Origin: Nocardia cerradoensis NBRC 101014
GTDB taxonomy: Bacteria > Actinomycetota > Actinomycetes > Mycobacteriales > Mycobacteriaceae
Length of the DNA: 64,000 nt
Assembly: GCF_000308535.1 (NCBI RefSeq)
Contig: NZ_BAFW01000012.1
Coordinates: 1 to 64,000, forward strand
Reading direction: 5' to 3'
The notes beneath the pieces are model-generated. The model was not told the DNA's origin. It did not search any database and was given only the letters and a program-made list of their open reading frames with translations. Positions 25,411-34,009 of the stretch are shown here, in pieces; the stretch's first letter is position 1, and the number at the start of each line of letters is the position of its first letter. The position numbers and the translations under genes are program-made.

Positions 25411-26700
25411 GTGCGCGTACTCGTCATCGGATCCGGAGCCCGTGAACACGCCCTGGTGGAGGCCCTGCGTCGGGATCCCGGGGTCACCGCGATCGCGGCC
25501 GCGCCCGGCAATCCGGGGATCGGCCAGGTCGCCGAGGTGCGGGCGGTCGATCCGGCCAGTGCGGAGGCCGTCGTCGGCCTGGCCCGCGATTTCGCCGCCG
25601 ATCTGGTGGTGATCGGTCCCGAGGTGCCGCTGGTGCTCGGTATCGCCGATGCGGTCCGGGCGGCGGGCATCGCCTGCTTCGGCCCGTCGGCCGCCGCCGC
25701 GCGGATCGAGGGATCGAAGGCCTTCGCCAAGGATGTGATGGCCGCGGCCGGGGTGCGCACCGCGCACAGTGAGGTCGTCGATCATCCGGGCGAACTCGAC
25801 GCCGCGCTGGATCGCTTCGGACCGACCTGGGTCGTCAAGGACGACGGGCTGGCCGCGGGGAAGGGCGTGGTGGTCACCGCCGATCGGTCCGCGGCCCGCG
25901 ACCACGGCGCCGAACTGCTCGAACAGGGCCATCCGGTGCTGCTGGAATCGTTCCTCGACGGCCCCGAGGTCTCCCTGTTCTGCCTGGTCGACGGCGAGAC
26001 CGTGGTGCCGCTGCTGCCCGCGCAGGATCACAAGCGCGTCGGCGACGGCGACACCGGTCCCAACACCGGCGGCATGGGCGCCTACACCCCGCTGCCGTGG
26101 CTGCCGCCGGAGACCGTCACCGAGATCGTCGACGACGTGGTGAAACCTGTTGCCGCCGAAATGGTTCGGCGCGGCGTCCCGTTCTCCGGCCTGCTGTACG
26201 CGGGCCTCGCGATCGGCCAGGCCGGTCCCGCCGTCGTCGAATTCAACTGCCGCTTCGGCGATCCCGAGACCCAGGCCGTGCTCGCTCTGCTCGACAGTCC
26301 GCTCGGCGCCCTGCTGCACGCCACCGCGACCGGAACCCTGGCGCAGGCGCAGGCGCCGGTCTGGAAGGACGGCGCGGCGATCACGGTGGTGCTGGCGGCG
26401 GAGAACTATCCGGGCCGTCCCCGCACCGGCGACGTCATCTCCGGCACCGAGAGCACGCCGGCCGCCTCGGGCGCGAATGCCGAAGTGCTGCATGCCGGTA
26501 CGTCGCTGCGCGCGGACGGCGCGCTGTTGTCGGCCGGCGGCCGGGTGCTGAATGTCGTTGCGACGGGCGGTGATCTGACCGAGGCCCGGGCGAACGCCTA
26601 CGAGCGCATCGCGGGAATCAAGTTGCCCGGTAGCCACTTCCGCACCGATATCGGCCTCGCCGCCGTGGAGGACAGGATCTCGCTGCCCACGCGGGTGTAG
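25411..26700 (+). CDS. purD: phosphoribosylamine--glycine ligase
   Basis: Protein of 429 residues, ATP-grasp family. N-terminal PurD signature [18 protein letters not shown]-grasp core [43 protein letters not shown], and metal-binding [17 protein letters not shown]. Second step of IMP synthesis: joins glycine to 5-phosphoribosylamine with ATP. GTG 25411 has no leader. The first of seven purine genes spread over 35 kb here. Confidence 0.96.
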   Translation: MRVLVIGSGAREHALVEALRRDPGVTAIAAAPGNPGIGQVAEVRAVDPASAEAVVGLARDFAADLVVIGPEVPLVLGIADAVRAAGIACFGPSAAAARIEGSKAFAKDVMAAAGVRTAHSEVVDHPGELDAALDRFGPTWVVKDDGLAAGKGVVVTADRSAARDHGAELLEQGHPVLLESFLDGPEVSLFCLVDGETVVPLLPAQDHKRVGDGDTGPNTGGMGAYTPLPWLPPETVTEIVDDVVKPVAAEMVRRGVPFSGLLYAGLAIGQAGPAVVEFNCRFGDPETQAVLALLDSPLGALLHATATGTLAQAQAPVWKDGAAITVVLAAENYPGRPRTGDVISGTESTPAASGANAEVLHAGTSLRADGALLSAGGRVLNVVATGGDLTEARANAYERIAGIKLPGSHFRTDIGLAAVEDRISLPTRV

Positions 26701-26718
26701 TCGTCACAGCGGTCCGGG

Positions 26719-27723
26719 TCAGCCGACCTGGATGCCGTGCACGGCCAGCCACGGCTGCGGATCCACGTGTTGTCCGCCGATGAGGATTTCGAAGTGCAGA
26801 TGCGGGCCGGTGGAGTCGCCGCGGTTGCCGATGCGGGCGATCTGCTGACCGGCGCGCACCCGCTCGCCGACCGAGACCGAGAAGTCGTACATGTGGCCGT
26901 ACACCGAGATGGTGCCGTCGTCGTGGCGGATGCGTACCCACAGTCCGAAGCCCTGCGCCGGCCCGGCGTCGATGACGGTGCCGTCGGCGACCGCGTAGAT
27001 CGGTGAGCCGATGGGCGCGGCGATATCGATCCCGTAGTGGAAGGTGCCCCACCGGCCGCCGTACCCGGAGGTGAACACCCCGCGCGCGGGTAGCGCGAAA
27101 CCACCGATGCCCGGGGCGATTCCGTCCGGAGCGATGCCGCCGGGAATGGTGGTGGCCGGTCCGGACAGCCACGGTTGCGGCGTCCCGGCGACCGCGGCGG
27201 CGGCCTCGGCCTTGGCGCGGTCGAGGGTGGCTCGCGAGGCCGCGGCCACGACCTGCGCCTCGCGCATGCGCTCCCCGTTGTCGATGGCGGCCAGATAGCG
27301 TTTGCTGGTTTCGGGTTCGGCCTGCACCTGCAGCGGATAGGCGACGGCGATCCGTTGTGCCGCGCCGGGTTTCGGCGTCGATTCGATCGGCTGCGGCGCC
27401 ACGGTGTCGGCGGCGGCGAACAGTCCGACCACGACCATCCCGATCACCAGCACCCGATGGTCGCCGACCCAGCCGCGCAGCCGGGGCCACAGGGTCTCGA
27501 ATTCCTCGCGCCAGTCCCGATTCCGCAGCGCACGACGCCACCGCCGCGACCGCGCACGCCATTCGACCGCCGCGGCCTGCCCCAGGTCGCGTGAGCGCCG
27601 GGCCGAGGACCGCATCCGGCCGGTGAACGAGGGGCGGTCGCGGCGCAGCGTCGTTCGCCAGTCGGGGCGGATCACGGTCCAGCCCCCCTGGTACGACTTC
27701 GCGCGGCGTGCCTGGTCAGGCAT
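26719..27723 (-). CDS. M23 (LytM-type) peptidase, membrane-anchored
   Basis: Protein of about 334 residues: basic N-terminal region of about 85 residues, one transmembrane helix near 92-112 (VLVIGMVVVGLFAAADTVA), then a coiled segment and a C-terminal M23 domain. The zinc ligands are visible in WGTFHYGIDIAAPIG (His and Asp) and in GPHLHFEI (His), along with VYGHMYDF. Peptidoglycan hydrolase or a LytM-like activator; all key residues are present, so catalytic activity is possible. Leaderless start: TATCGT then 7 nt then ATG 27723. Divergent from the aminotransferase gene. Confidence 0.9.
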   Translation of the reverse strand: MPDQARRAKSYQGGWTVIRPDWRTTLRRDRPSFTGRMRSSARRSRDLGQAAAVEWRARSRRWRRALRNRDWREEFETLWPRLRGWVGDHRVLVIGMVVVGLFAAADTVAPQPIESTPKPGAAQRIAVAYPLQVQAEPETSKRYLAAIDNGERMREAQVVAAASRATLDRAKAEAAAAVAGTPQPWLSGPATTIPGGIAPDGIAPGIGGFALPARGVFTSGYGGRWGTFHYGIDIAAPIGSPIYAVADGTVIDAGPAQGFGLWVRIRHDDGTISVYGHMYDFSVSVGERVRAGQQIARIGNRGDSTGPHLHFEILIGGQHVDPQPWLAVHGIQVG

Positions 27724-27854
27724 TCTGCCGACGATAACAGGGGGCCGCCCGCACGCGCAGGCAGGCGCGGCGGCGCACAGCAACGTCTCAGACATCCGGC
27801 GCCGAGGACTACGCCGCGCGCCGGCCGGCGGACGCGGTGTTCTACCGTCGTCCG

Positions 27855-29024
27855 GTGCGCAGTGAATCCCGGCGGTCCACCGTTCCGACCTTCTATGTCA
27901 TGGATGTCTGGAAGGCCGCGGCCGAACGCGCCCGCACCCACGGCGATGTGCTGGTCCTGGCGGCCGGTCAGCCCTCCACGCCCGCCCCGGTGCCGGTGCG
28001 GCGGGCCACGCGGGTGGCCCTCGACGCCGAATTACTCGGCTACACCGAGACTTTCGGCATCCCGGAACTGCGCACCACCATCGCGGCCCATCACCGCGAC
28101 ACCTACGGCGTCGAGGTCGAGGCCGACGACGTGGTGATCACGACCGGCTCCTCGGGCGCGTTCACGCTGATCTTCCTGGCCGCATTCGACGTCGGTGACA
28201 CCGTCGTGGTCGCTCGGCCCGGTTATCCGGCCTACCGCAACACCCTCACCGCACTGGGCTGCCGGGTGATCGAACTCGACTGCGGCCCCCGGACCCGGTT
28301 CCAGCCGACGGTGGCGATGCTGGAGGAGCTGCCCGAACCGCCCGCCGGTGTGATCGTGGCCAGCCCGGCGAATCCGACCGGCACCATGATCGCCCCCGAC
28401 GAGCTGGCCGCGCTCGCCCGCTGGTGCGACGACCACGGCACGCTGCTGATCTCCGACGAGATCTATCACGGCATCGCCTATTCCGGAGACGACGGCGATG
28501 CCGAACCGGTGAGCTCGGCCTGGGAGACCTCGCGGGAATCGGTGGTGATCGGATCGGTGTCGAAGTATTTCTCGATGACGGGCTGGCGGCTGGGCTGGAT
28601 GCTGGCGCCCGCGCGGCTGCGCCCGGCGCTGCAGCGGCTGGCCTCCAATATGACCGTGTGCCCGCCGGCGATCTCGCAATTCGCGGCGGCGCACGCGTTC
28701 GGCGCCGAGGCGAAATCCGAACTCGACGGACACGTCCGCCGCTATGCCCGCAACCGGGCGTTACTGCTCGAGGGGCTGCCCGCCCTCGGGATCACCGATC
28801 TGGCGCCCGCCGACGGCGCCTTCTACGCGTACGCCGATATCGGTCACCTGAGCGAGGATTCGACGCGCTGGTGCGCGGATCTGTTGGCGCACACGGGCGT
28901 CGCCCTCGCACCGGGAATCGATTTCGACACCCGTCACGGACACCGCACGGTCCGCTTCTCCTTCGCCGGCGCCACCGCGGATATCGAGGAGGCACTCGTG
29001 CGACTGGGCCGATATCTGAGCTGA
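27855..29024 (+). CDS. PLP-dependent aminotransferase (class I/II)
   Basis: Protein of about 389 residues, aspartate-aminotransferase fold. Motifs: TTGSSGAFTLIFLAAFDVGD (PLP phosphate loop), SPANPTGTMI, LISDEIYHGI and the PLP lysine in IGSVSKYFSMTGWRLGW. Also VRFSFAGATADI near the end. Conversion cannot be narrowed; the family includes alanine, aspartate and kynurenine aminotransferases. GTG 27855 is preferred because TACCGT lies 6 nt upstream (leaderless); GTG 27837 would add six residues. Divergent from the M23 gene. Confidence 0.9.
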   Translation: MRSESRRSTVPTFYVMDVWKAAAERARTHGDVLVLAAGQPSTPAPVPVRRATRVALDAELLGYTETFGIPELRTTIAAHHRDTYGVEVEADDVVITTGSSGAFTLIFLAAFDVGDTVVVARPGYPAYRNTLTALGCRVIELDCGPRTRFQPTVAMLEELPEPPAGVIVASPANPTGTMIAPDELAALARWCDDHGTLLISDEIYHGIAYSGDDGDAEPVSSAWETSRESVVIGSVSKYFSMTGWRLGWMLAPARLRPALQRLASNMTVCPPAISQFAAAHAFGAEAKSELDGHVRRYARNRALLLEGLPALGITDLAPADGAFYAYADIGHLSEDSTRWCADLLAHTGVALAPGIDFDTRHGHRTVRFSFAGATADIEEALVRLGRYLS

Positions 29025-29168
29025 CGCACAGACTTTCCGTACCGGCCCACCGGAGCGCGTGGATGCGGTACAAATGATTCGGGTTGTGATTTCAACCCTT
29101 GCTATTTCGAACCGGTCCCGGCTGTCCGCTCGGACCGGATCCCGGAAATTTGCGCGGTCCCATGGTCG

Positions 29169-29241
29169 ATTGCACAGCAACGATTCGGCCGGGATTGCAC
29201 AGACGCACAGATTTGCACAGATCGCACCGATTTGGCACGGA
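29169..29241. repeat. phased GCAC repeats upstream of the tetR gene
   Basis: GCACAGC at 29172, GCACAGA at 29197, 29205 and 29215, GCACCGA at 29224 and GCACGGA at 29235. The last five are spaced 8, 10, 9 and 11 bp apart, close to one DNA turn. Three of the elements are preceded by TT. They end 31 bp before the tetR start. Possible multi-site operator or a DNA-bending region. Confidence 0.75.
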
Positions 29242-29271
29242 TGAACCGATGATGACTGGCACGATGACACG

Positions 29272-29976
29272 GTGATCACCGCGACGACCCCGAAAGGCGA
29301 AAGGCGTCGCCAAGCGTTGGTTGCGGCTGCCGCGGAGTTGCTACTCGAAGGCGGCTTCGATGCCGTGCGCCACCGTTCGGTGGCGACGCGCGCGGATCTG
29401 CCCCTGGCATCCACGACCTACTATTTCGAATCGCTCGAAGATCTGATCGCGCGCGCGGTCGAGTTCAGCGGCAATGCCGAACTGGAGTCGATGCGCCGCC
29501 GGATCGGCGAGGTCACCCACCGCAAGCGCGGCGCCGAGGCGACCGTCGATCTGGTCGTGGATCTGATGGTCGGCACCGACGGACCCGACGAATTCGCGCG
29601 TGGGCGGCTGATCGCCCGGTACGAGCGCTCGGTGGCCTCGGCCCGGCATCCGGAACTGCGCGAGGTGCAGCTGCGGTTACGCGCCCAGCTCGAGGACCTG
29701 CTGGCCGATGTGCTGCGCCGATCCGACCGCATGGTGCGCACCGACCAGTTGCGCCGGCTGGTGGCGGTGGTCGACGGTGCGGTGGTCGCCGCGCTGGCCG
29801 AATCCGATCCGCAACCGCGCCGCACCGCCCGCGGCGCGCTGCTGGAACTGATCGATGTGATCGCGCCGCCGGTGCCGCAACCGCTGATGGCGCCGCAGAC
29901 CGTGCCGTCGGCCGCGGCACAGCATCTGCCCGCGGCCATGCCCCAGCAACCGAGCAGGCATCGAACACTAGACTGA
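29272..29976 (+). CDS. TetR-family regulator (upstream of purB)
   Basis: Protein of 234 residues: N-terminal TetR helix-turn-helix (GERRRQALVAAAAELLLEGGFDAVRHRSVATRADLPLASTTYYFESLEDL), then a helical ligand domain and a Pro/Ala/Gln-rich tail of about 40 residues. The same place before purB is occupied by Rv0775 in M. tuberculosis. The upstream region (29025-29271) is less GC-rich and carries phased GCAC repeats, which are good candidates for its operators. Possible control of itself and purB is inference. A GTG start at 29272 follows shortly after ACACG-GTG; the start context is unremarkable. Confidence 0.88.
   Translation: MITATTPKGERRRQALVAAAAELLLEGGFDAVRHRSVATRADLPLASTTYYFESLEDLIARAVEFSGNAELESMRRRIGEVTHRKRGAEATVDLVVDLMVGTDGPDEFARGRLIARYERSVASARHPELREVQLRLRAQLEDLLADVLRRSDRMVRTDQLRRLVAVVDGAVVAALAESDPQPRRTARGALLELIDVIAPPVPQPLMAPQTVPSAAAQHLPAAMPQQPSRHRTLD
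29969..29974 (+). promoter_or_regulatory. -10 box of purB (leaderless)
   Basis: TAGACT, inside the end of the tetR gene, 8 nt before the GTG at 29983. It implies a transcript starting almost at the codon and independent of tetR. Confidence 0.55.
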
Positions 29977-29982
29977 CTGTTC

Positions 29983-31416
29983 GTGAGTCTGGTCCCGAAC
30001 GTCCTCGCCACCCGGTACGCGAGTCCGCAGCTGGTGCAGTTGTGGTCGCCCGAGAACAAGATCGTGCTGGAGCGCCGGCTGTGGCTCGAGGTGCTACGGG
30101 CCCAGACCGAACTCGGCGCCGCCGGTACCGAGGCGGTCACCGCCGAAGTCCTCGAGGATTACGAGCGGGTGCTGGGCGAGGTCGATCTGGCCTCGATCGC
30201 CGAACGCGAGCGGATCACCCGCCACGATGTGAAGGCGCGCATCGAGGAGTTCAACGCCCTCGCCGGTCACGAGCAGATCCACAAGGGCATGACCAGCCGG
30301 GATCTGACCGAGAACGTGGAACAGTTGCAGATCCGGCTCTCGCTGGAACACGTCTACGAACACGGTGTGGCGGTCGCCGCCCGGCTGGCCGAGCGGGCCG
30401 CCGAGTATCAGGCGCTGGTGATGGCCGGTCGCTCGCACAACGTCGCGGCGCAGGCGACCACCCTGGGCAAGCGGTTCGCGAGTGCGGCCGACGAGGTGCT
30501 GATCGCGCTGCGCCGGGTGCGCGAGCTGATCGACCGGTATCCGCTGCGCGGGATCAAGGGGCCGATGGGCACCGCCCAGGACATGCTCGATCTGTTCGAC
30601 GGCGACGCCGCCAAACTCGCCGAGCTGGAGCAGAAGGTCGCCCGGCATCTGGGTTTCGCGACCGTGCTGACCAGCGTCGGCCAGGTCTACCCCCGCTCAC
30701 TGGACCACGACGTGATCTCCGCGCTGGTCCACTTGGGCGCGGGCCCTTCGTCGTTCGCGCACACCGTGCGCCTGATGGCCGGGCACGAACTGGTCACCGA
30801 GGGTTTCCAGCCCGGGCAGGTCGGCAGTTCGGCGATGCCGCACAAGATGAACACCCGCTCGTGCGAGCGCGTCAACGGTCTGCAGGTGGTGCTGCGCGGC
30901 TACGGCTCGATGGCGGCCGAACTGGCGGGCGCGCAGTGGAACGAGGGCGATGTGTTCTGTTCCGTGGTGCGCCGGGTCGCGCTGCCGGATGCCTTCTTCG
31001 CCATCGACGGCATGATGGAGACCTTCCTGACCGTCCTCGCCGAATTCGGCGCCTATCCGGCCGTGATCGAGCGCGAGCTCAACCGCTACCTGCCCTTCCT
31101 GGCCACCACCCGCATCCTGATGGCGGCCGTCCGGGCCGGGGTCGGACGCGAGAGTGCGCACGAGGTCATCAAGGAGCATGCGGTCGCGGTCGCGCTGGCC
31201 ATGCGGGAGCAGGGCCGCGAACCGGATCTGCTGGACCGCCTCGCGGCCGACGACCGGATGCCGCTGGACCGCGCCGGACTGGAGGCCGCCCTGGCGGACC
31301 GGACGGCGTTCATCGGCGCCGCCGAGGCACAGGTGAGCGATGTGGTGGCGCAGGTGCAGAAGCTGATCGACGCGCATCCGGAGGCCGCCCGCTACACCCC
31401 CTCGCCGATTCTGTAA
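29983..31416 (+). CDS. purB: adenylosuccinate lyase
   Basis: Protein of 477 residues. The fumarase/aspartase superfamily loop QVGSSAMPHKMNTRSCERVNGL is complete, and AGRSHNVAAQATTLGKRFA is the second conserved region. It cleaves SAICAR in de novo purine synthesis and adenylosuccinate in AMP synthesis. The gene begins 6 nt after the tetR stop and has its own leaderless -10. The fold and length are normal for the actinobacterial enzyme. Confidence 0.96.
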   Translation: MSLVPNVLATRYASPQLVQLWSPENKIVLERRLWLEVLRAQTELGAAGTEAVTAEVLEDYERVLGEVDLASIAERERITRHDVKARIEEFNALAGHEQIHKGMTSRDLTENVEQLQIRLSLEHVYEHGVAVAARLAERAAEYQALVMAGRSHNVAAQATTLGKRFASAADEVLIALRRVRELIDRYPLRGIKGPMGTAQDMLDLFDGDAAKLAELEQKVARHLGFATVLTSVGQVYPRSLDHDVISALVHLGAGPSSFAHTVRLMAGHELVTEGFQPGQVGSSAMPHKMNTRSCERVNGLQVVLRGYGSMAAELAGAQWNEGDVFCSVVRRVALPDAFFAIDGMMETFLTVLAEFGAYPAVIERELNRYLPFLATTRILMAAVRAGVGRESAHEVIKEHAVAVALAMREQGREPDLLDRLAADDRMPLDRAGLEAALADRTAFIGAAEAQVSDVVAQVQKLIDAHPEAARYTPSPIL

Positions 31417-31533
31417 CCGCCACCGGCCCGATGGTCGCGGCATCGAATCCGCCCGGCGCCGCCGTGCGCGCGGTGGTGTCGCGCGTGCTCGGCGCCGTGC
31501 GAATGGTGCGGCGGCGCAGGCGAAATCGCCGAC

Positions 31534-31539
31534 TAGGGT
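31534..31539 (+). promoter_or_regulatory. -10 box of HIT gene (leaderless)
   Basis: TAGGGT, 8 nt before ATG 31548. Confidence 0.5.
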
Positions 31540-31547
31540 TGCCGGAT

Positions 31548-32018
31548 ATGGACCCCTATACGATTTTCGCCGATATCGTCGCCGGGCGGGCGCCCTCGTC
31601 CAAGGTCTACGAGGACGACGATGTTCTCGCCTTCATGGACATCCGTCCGATGACGCCCGGTCATCTGCTGGTGATTCCGAAGGTGCCGGCGCGCAGCCTG
31701 GCCGAACTCGATCCGGTCATCGGCGGCAAGCTCTTTCAGGTCGCGCAGCGTCTGGCGGCCGCGCTGCGGGAATCCGAGGTGCGCTGCGACGGGGTGAATC
31801 TCTTTCTCGCCGACGGTGTTACGGCCGGGCAGGAGGTCTTTCACGTTCATCTGCATGTCATTCCGCGCACGCCCGGCGACGGCTTCGGGCTGCGCAATCG
31901 CGCGACGACCCCGCCGCGTGCGGACCTCGACTATCTGGCCGCATCGATCCGGGGTGCGGCCGGGCGGGCGCAACCGAATGCCGCGAGCGGACAGGACGGA
32001 AAGTGGTGGCTCACCTGA
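31548..32018 (+). CDS. HIT-family protein
   Basis: Protein of 156 residues, histidine triad motif HVHLHVIPR, with the preceding HLLVIPKVPARSLAELD. It is a second HIT protein distinct from the one at 24880. It contains a typical N-terminal TIFADIVAGRAPSSKVYEDDDVLAFMDI. A TAGGGT box 8 nt before ATG 31548 implies leaderless transcription. It follows purB by 131 bp in the same direction. Cytoplasmic nucleotide hydrolase; substrate unknown. Confidence 0.9.
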   Translation: MDPYTIFADIVAGRAPSSKVYEDDDVLAFMDIRPMTPGHLLVIPKVPARSLAELDPVIGGKLFQVAQRLAAALRESEVRCDGVNLFLADGVTAGQEVFHVHLHVIPRTPGDGFGLRNRATTPPRADLDYLAASIRGAAGRAQPNAASGQDGKWWLT

Positions 32019-32136
32019 GTCGTGCTGCGGACCGGACGGTTTGCTGAGGAAACGCCAGGAGGTCGAAAGCTCCGCACGGCACCACGGTGTGCGTTACTTT
32101 AAGTAGCAGTTGTGGTGGGTCGACGGAGGTGGGGAC

Positions 32137-33096
32137 ATGCGACGTTCATTCGTTGCTGCAGTTGTGCTGACAGTCGGGCTGGGCGTCTTCGGTCCCTGGA
32201 TGGGCCCACAACCACGCGCATCGGCGGCGCGGGTGGTCGGGGAAAACGATATGAGCCCGACCCGGACGGCGCTGTTCATCGACTCTCCAGCCATGGGACG
32301 CACCGTTCAGGTCCAGGTCCTGCATCCGGCCGGTGGGGGTGCGCGGCCCTCGTATTATCTGCTCGACGGGCTCGATCCCGGTGTCCAGCAGAGCACCTGG
32401 ACCAACGCCACCGATGCCGAACCCTTCTTCCTCGGTAAGAACGTCAATGTCGTTCTGCCGATCGGCGGGCAGGCGAGCTACTACACCGACTGGCAGCGCG
32501 ACGATCCGCATTTCGGCCGCTACCGGTGGGAGACGTTCCTGACGCGCGAACTTCCGCCGATCATCGACGCCACCTTCTCCGGCAACGGCGTGAACGCGAT
32601 CGGCGGCCTGTCGATGGGCGGAATCGCGGCGTTCGTTCTGGCCGTTCGCCATCCGGAGCTCTACGAGGCGGTGGCGGGCTACAGCGCGTGCCCGGATCTG
32701 GGAATCGCGCAGGGGGCGATCATGTTCTCGATCGCCAACCGCGGCGGCAACCCGTTCGATATGTGGGGTGCGCCGGGAAGTCCGGAGTGGGGTGCCCACG
32801 ATCCGGCGCTGCTGGCGGATCGGCTGCGCGGCAAGACGCTCTACCTGTCCACCGGCACCGGTATCCCCGGTCCGCACGAGGCCGAGATCAAACCGCAGCT
32901 GCCGGAGAACATCGTGCTGGGCGGGCCGATCGAGGCCGGCGTGGACGTCTGCGTCACCGCCTTCGAACAGCGGCTGCGCGGTATGCGCATTCCGGCCCGG
33001 GTCGATCACAGCCCGGTGGGAACGCATTCCTGGTCGTACTGGCAGGACTATCTGCACGCGTCCTGGCCGACCGTCGGCGCGGCGATCGGAGCCTGA
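32137..33096 (+). CDS. secreted esterase, antigen-85/mycolyltransferase-like
   Basis: Protein of 319 residues with a signal peptide (MRRSFVAAVVLTVGLGVFGP..., cleavage near the ASA at 28-30). The mature part has an alpha/beta hydrolase esterase-D fold: YYLLDGL oxyanion loop, nucleophile elbow GLSMGGIAAF, and C-terminal THSWSYWQDYLHASWP with the catalytic His. These features are shared with antigen 85 proteins, which transfer mycolic acid to trehalose and arabinogalactan. The length fits. It has a good GGAGG before ATG 32137. Could be a plain esterase (Rv0774c-like) rather than a mycolyltransferase. Confidence 0.85.
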   Translation: MRRSFVAAVVLTVGLGVFGPWMGPQPRASAARVVGENDMSPTRTALFIDSPAMGRTVQVQVLHPAGGGARPSYYLLDGLDPGVQQSTWTNATDAEPFFLGKNVNVVLPIGGQASYYTDWQRDDPHFGRYRWETFLTRELPPIIDATFSGNGVNAIGGLSMGGIAAFVLAVRHPELYEAVAGYSACPDLGIAQGAIMFSIANRGGNPFDMWGAPGSPEWGAHDPALLADRLRGKTLYLSTGTGIPGPHEAEIKPQLPENIVLGGPIEAGVDVCVTAFEQRLRGMRIPARVDHSPVGTHSWSYWQDYLHASWPTVGAAIGA

Positions 33097-33161
33097 TCGC
33101 CGGGCGTCCGATCGGCGCGGGCCCGCGACGGCCCGCGCGACCGGATTTTCCAGGGCTGCGT

Positions 33162-33401
33162 TCAGTGCGGCTGGGCGCCCGGGCGGTTGAATTCGCCGTC
33201 CTTGGCGCCGGCGACGAACGCCCGCCACTCGCCGGGAGTGAAGATCAGCGCCGGCCCGTCCGGATTCTTGGCATCGCGCAGCCCGATATTGCCGCTGGCC
33301 AGGAAGGCCACCTCGACACCGCCCTCCCCGTCGCCGCTGCGCTGCCAGACCGCCCCGGGTTCGATCTCGCGATTCTTCGCTTCCAACCTGTGCTCCTGCA
33401 T
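33162..33401 (-). CDS. DUF397 protein, orphan
   Basis: Protein of 79 residues with the DUF397 pattern: VWQRSGDGEGGVEVAFLASGNIGLRDAKNPDGPALIFTPGEWRAFVAGAKDGEF. DUF397 proteins are usually encoded next to an XRE-type helix-turn-helix gene (toxin-antitoxin-like or developmental pairs in actinomycetes); no XRE gene is here. The common CVEVA is GGVEVA in this copy, so the cysteine is missing. ATG 33401 is the likely start. Confidence 0.82.
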   Translation of the reverse strand: MQEHRLEAKNREIEPGAVWQRSGDGEGGVEVAFLASGNIGLRDAKNPDGPALIFTPGEWRAFVAGAKDGEFNRPGAQPH

Positions 33402-33685
33402 CGATGTGATCGCCCGCCGGAATCCGCACGGGCGCTGCCGTCCCCGAGCGTAAGCGGTCGGAAGCCGCCGCACCGGCGTCGTTTCCGAATCCGCGTGAAC
33501 CGGCATGGCCGGAATCACACCGATATGCCGACCTGCGGAATGTGGCATTCGTCCACCCCTCCCGGCAACACCGCTGGTTTACGCCGCAACCTGATCGGAA
33601 ACCCCATCCACTGTGGCAGTTGGAGGGCGTCGACTGGTCAAGAGACCGAGAAGGCGTGCCCTGCCGCACTGAAGGGACGACAAGG

Positions 33686-33910
33686 ATGGAGCACCGCATG
33701 GCACCCGTCTTCGACAGTTGCGCGGTGGTGCCCCGGCACCTCACCGTCGAGCAGGCACACAACATCCTGCACAGTCACAGCAGCTGTCCCACCGACCAAT
33801 GCCCGCGTCGTAAAGCCGCACTGTTCTTCCTGATGGAATCTCGTCGTTCGGCCCGCGGCAACGGGCGTGACCTGCGTCGGCCCGCACCGCGGACCACCGG
33901 CCTGGGGTAG
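33686..33910 (+). CDS. small Cys/His protein, actinobacterial type
   Basis: Protein of 74 residues. After MEHRMAPVFDSCAVV comes HLTVEQAHNILHSHSSCPTDQCPRRKAALFFL, a H-x-H-x-x-C-x4-C-x-x-K-A-A pattern. Small proteins with this kind of Cys-x4-Cys/Lys-Ala-Ala centre are common in Nocardia and Rhodococcus and may bind a metal, but no function is known to me. The C-terminus is basic. GAAGGGA about 8 nt before ATG 33686 supports the start. Confidence 0.7.
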   Translation: MEHRMAPVFDSCAVVPRHLTVEQAHNILHSHSSCPTDQCPRRKAALFFLMESRRSARGNGRDLRRPAPRTTGLG

Positions 33911-33996
33911 CGCGGACCGAGTTCGCGCCCCCGCACTCGCCGATCCGCTCGTGTCGGCGGGCGTGGGGGTGCGCGCCCGGACTCGGCCACCGCGAT

Positions 33997-34002
33997 TACG
34001 GT
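33997..34002 (+). promoter_or_regulatory. -10 box of ptrB (leaderless)
   Basis: TACGGT, 7 nt before ATG 34010. Confidence 0.5.
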
Positions 34003-34009
34003 GGTCACC

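Noticed and set aside
29172..29241. GCACAG repeats as PhoP boxes
   Set aside because: Mycobacterial PhoP sites are TCACAGC direct repeats with a 4-bp spacer (11-bp period). These have variable 8-11 bp spacing and a different first base, so I do not assign them to PhoP.
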